Assembly: GCA_029939085.1 (NCBI GenBank)
Contig: JAOZTQ010000099.1
Coordinates: forward strand, 1-5,761
Length of the DNA: 5,761 nt
Reading direction: 5' to 3'
DNA from: Candidatus Nanopelagicales bacterium
Lineage (GTDB): Bacteria > Actinomycetota > Actinomycetes > S36-B12 > GCA-2699445
The notes beneath the pieces are model-generated. The model did no database searches, was not told where the DNA came from, and was given only the letters and a program-made list of their open reading frames with translations. A program made the translations under genes and the position numbers. Below are positions 4,822 through 5,761 of the stretch, piece after piece; the stretch's first letter is position 1; every line of letters starts with the position of its first letter.

Positions 4822-5433
4822 ATGTCGCAGGACGTACGCATTAGCGCAGATGAGCGCACCGATTTCGGCAAGGGCGCGGCCCGACGGTACCGGCGTGAAG
4901 GCCTAGTGCCCGCCGTCATGTACGGTTCCGGCAGTAAATTGCGACACATCACGTTGCCAGGACATGAGCTAGATCTGGCGCTCAGAATCCCCCGTGTCGT
5001 GCTCGAGGTGAGCATCAGTGGCAAGGAAGAAATCGTTGTTGCTCCCTCTGACGTACAGCGCGATGTCATCCGGGACGATCTGCTCCACGTGGATCTACTG
5101 CTACTCAGTGACGCCGAAGTAGCGGAACGCCACGCATTCGCCGATGCGCTTGCTCGAGCGGAAGCTACCGCCGAGGAAGCCGGACTTGATCCGCTGCAGG
5201 CTTCAAGCGTTATCGAAGAAGCTGCAGCCAATGGCGAGGATCTGGCGGATGTGGCCGATCGGATCGTAGAAATCCTCGAAGAGCGGGCTCGTGCCATGGC
5301 CGAAGCCGCTGCTGCTGCCGCTGCCGCCGAAGCCGCTGCTGCGGAAGCCGCCGCTGCCGCCGAAGCACTTGAGGGCGACGAGGCTGCTGAGGGCGACGAG
5401 GCTGCTGAGAGCGACGAAGCCGAAGAGGAGTGA
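4822..5433 (+). CDS. rplY: Ribosomal protein L25 (CTC type) with atypical helical, Ala/Glu-rich C-terminus
   Basis: Residues 1-95 of this 203-aa protein form a standard L25 domain that binds 5S rRNA in the large subunit: RTDFGKGAARRYRREGLVPA (12-31), VMYGSG (32-37), ITLPGHELDLAL (43-54), VLEVSISGKEEIVV (60-73) and HVDLLLL (89-95). In typical CTC proteins a beta-rich TL5 domain of about 90 residues follows, with phrases like VVVEGE and a final LLVVNV. Here it is absent. Instead there is a helix-prone segment (96-161, e.g. VADRIVEILEERARAMAEA), an Ala tract broken only by Glu (162-182), and an acidic tail of EGDEAA repeats (184-203). Neither alternative frame restores a TL5 domain, so a simple frameshift does not explain it. 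The gene has its own probable promoter and a 195-bp gap after prs. Its TGA overlaps the pth GTG start. Role in the ribosome or in stress response is inferred from family. Confidence 0.9.
   Translation: MSQDVRISADERTDFGKGAARRYRREGLVPAVMYGSGSKLRHITLPGHELDLALRIPRVVLEVSISGKEEIVVAPSDVQRDVIRDDLLHVDLLLLSDAEVAERHAFADALARAEATAEEAGLDPLQASSVIEEAAANGEDLADVADRIVEILEERARAMAEAAAAAAAAEAAAAEAAAAAEALEGDEAAEGDEAAESDEAEEE
5305..5367 (+). repeat. GCN-rich low-complexity tract coding poly-Ala/Glu in rplY
   Basis: Almost uninterrupted Ala codons (GCC and GCT mixed, with GAA or GAG inserted) encode residues 162-182. Mixed synonymous codons argue for a maintained protein feature rather than recent pure trinucleotide slippage, although the short GCT and GCC runs may still vary in length among strains. 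Confidence 0.8.
5371..5424 (+). repeat. 18-bp tandem repeat in the acidic tail of rplY
   Basis: The unit GAGGGCGACGAGGCTGCT occurs twice exactly (5371-5388, 5389-5406), followed by a third, degenerate copy (5407-5424). It encodes EGDEAA, EGDEAA, ESDEAE. The exact duplication suggests a recent slippage event in a length-tolerant tail. Confidence 0.9.
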
Positions 5434-5761
5434 CCGATCAGTCGCCCTGGGCGATTGTTGGGCTAGGAAATCCGGGAGAAAAGTACGCTCGGACCCGACA
5501 CAACATCGGGGCCATGGTGGTGTCGCAGTTGGCGGAGCGTTCGAGTGAGAGGTTTCGCTCGCAGCGACGGGCACGCTGCGACGTTGCCGAAGCGCGGCTA
5601 AGTCAAACTAAAGTCGTACTCGGAATTCCGATGAGCTACATGAACGAGTCAGGTGGCCCGGTGTCATCGTTGCTGGACTACTTCTCGGTCCCCACGGACC
5701 ACTTAATCGTCGTGCATGATGAGATCGACCTACCTTTCGCCGGCTTACGACTGAAGTTTGG
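5430..5761 (+). CDS. pth: Peptidyl-tRNA hydrolase, N-terminal part (runs off window)
   Basis: Reading from GTG at 5430 gives 110 codons before the window ends, about 55-60% of a normal Pth (~190 aa). Pth cleaves peptidyl-tRNAs that drop off ribosomes, recycling tRNA in the cytoplasm. The family signature is clear: VGLGNPGEKYARTRHNIG (10-27) with N14 and catalytic H24, MSYMNESGG (68-76) with M71 and N72, and HDEIDLPFAGLRLKF (96-110) with D97, equivalent to E. coli N10, H20, N68 and D93. The GTG start overlaps the rplY stop as GTGA (5430-5433), and the A/G-rich end of rplY (GAAGAGGAG) is the only possible Shine-Dalgarno, too close to be ideal, so translational coupling is likely. The pairing of rplY with pth is usual in actinobacteria and joins two translation functions. 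Confidence 0.95.
   Translation, partial: MTDQSPWAIVGLGNPGEKYARTRHNIGAMVVSQLAERSSERFRSQRRARCDVAEARLSQTKVVLGIPMSYMNESGGPVSSLLDYFSVPTDHLIVVHDEIDLPFAGLRLKF

Noticed and set aside
4725..5297. 190-codon minus-strand frame opposite rplY, rich in Ser, Ala and Arg
   Set aside because: The composition is what antisense reading of a Glu/Ala-rich gene gives, and the plus strand has a recognisable L25 domain with a good ribosome binding site.
5096..5433. Frameshift in rplY as explanation of the missing TL5 domain
   Set aside because: The other two frames contain stops or Pro/Arg-rich nonsense with no TL5-like sequence, and the in-frame acidic tail ends correctly at the pth start, so the reading frame appears intact.

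Overview
The window looks like chromosomal DNA of an actinomycete (Actinomycetota) with moderate rather than very high GC. The main evidence is gene order. ispE, a TetR gene, tRNA-Gln, glmU, prs, rplY (ctc type) and pth form a block typical of that phylum, and the protein motifs and the GTG start of pth fit. The lineage cannot be named from this window; an aquatic or otherwise non-streptomycete actinomycete is only a guess.

Left part (1-1954): the 3' end of ispE (isoprenoid precursor synthesis) runs rightward and meets a leftward two-gene operon head to tail at overlapping stop codons. That operon is a membrane fatty-acid desaturase (947-1954) followed 10 bp later by a TetR-family regulator (292-936). 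Just upstream of the desaturase ATG lies a 24-bp imperfect palindrome sitting between, and overlapping, a plausible -35 and -10. The -10 is placed so that transcription would start at the ATG itself (leaderless). The simplest reading is that the TetR protein represses its own operon and so controls membrane lipid unsaturation. A perfect 15-bp inverted repeat lies in the first codons of the TetR gene.

Middle (1955-4626): an 83-bp divergent region leads rightward to a tRNA-Gln(UUG), then glmU (UDP-GlcNAc synthesis for peptidoglycan) and prs (PRPP synthesis), the last two overlapping by ATGA.

Right part (4627-5761): a 195-bp gap carries a good promoter and two small hairpins. It precedes rplY, a CTC-type ribosomal protein L25, which overlaps pth (peptidyl-tRNA hydrolase, cut off by the window end) by GTGA. 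The rplY product is odd: after a normal L25 domain it lacks the beta-rich TL5/CTC C-terminal domain and instead has a helical segment, a poly-Ala/Glu tract and an acidic repeat tail.

Most of the window is housekeeping. The points deserving attention are the desaturase/TetR control region, the perfect inverted repeat in the TetR gene and the unusual L25 C-terminus. No mobile element, CRISPR array or defence system was seen. No stretch longer than 300 bp is without a gene.
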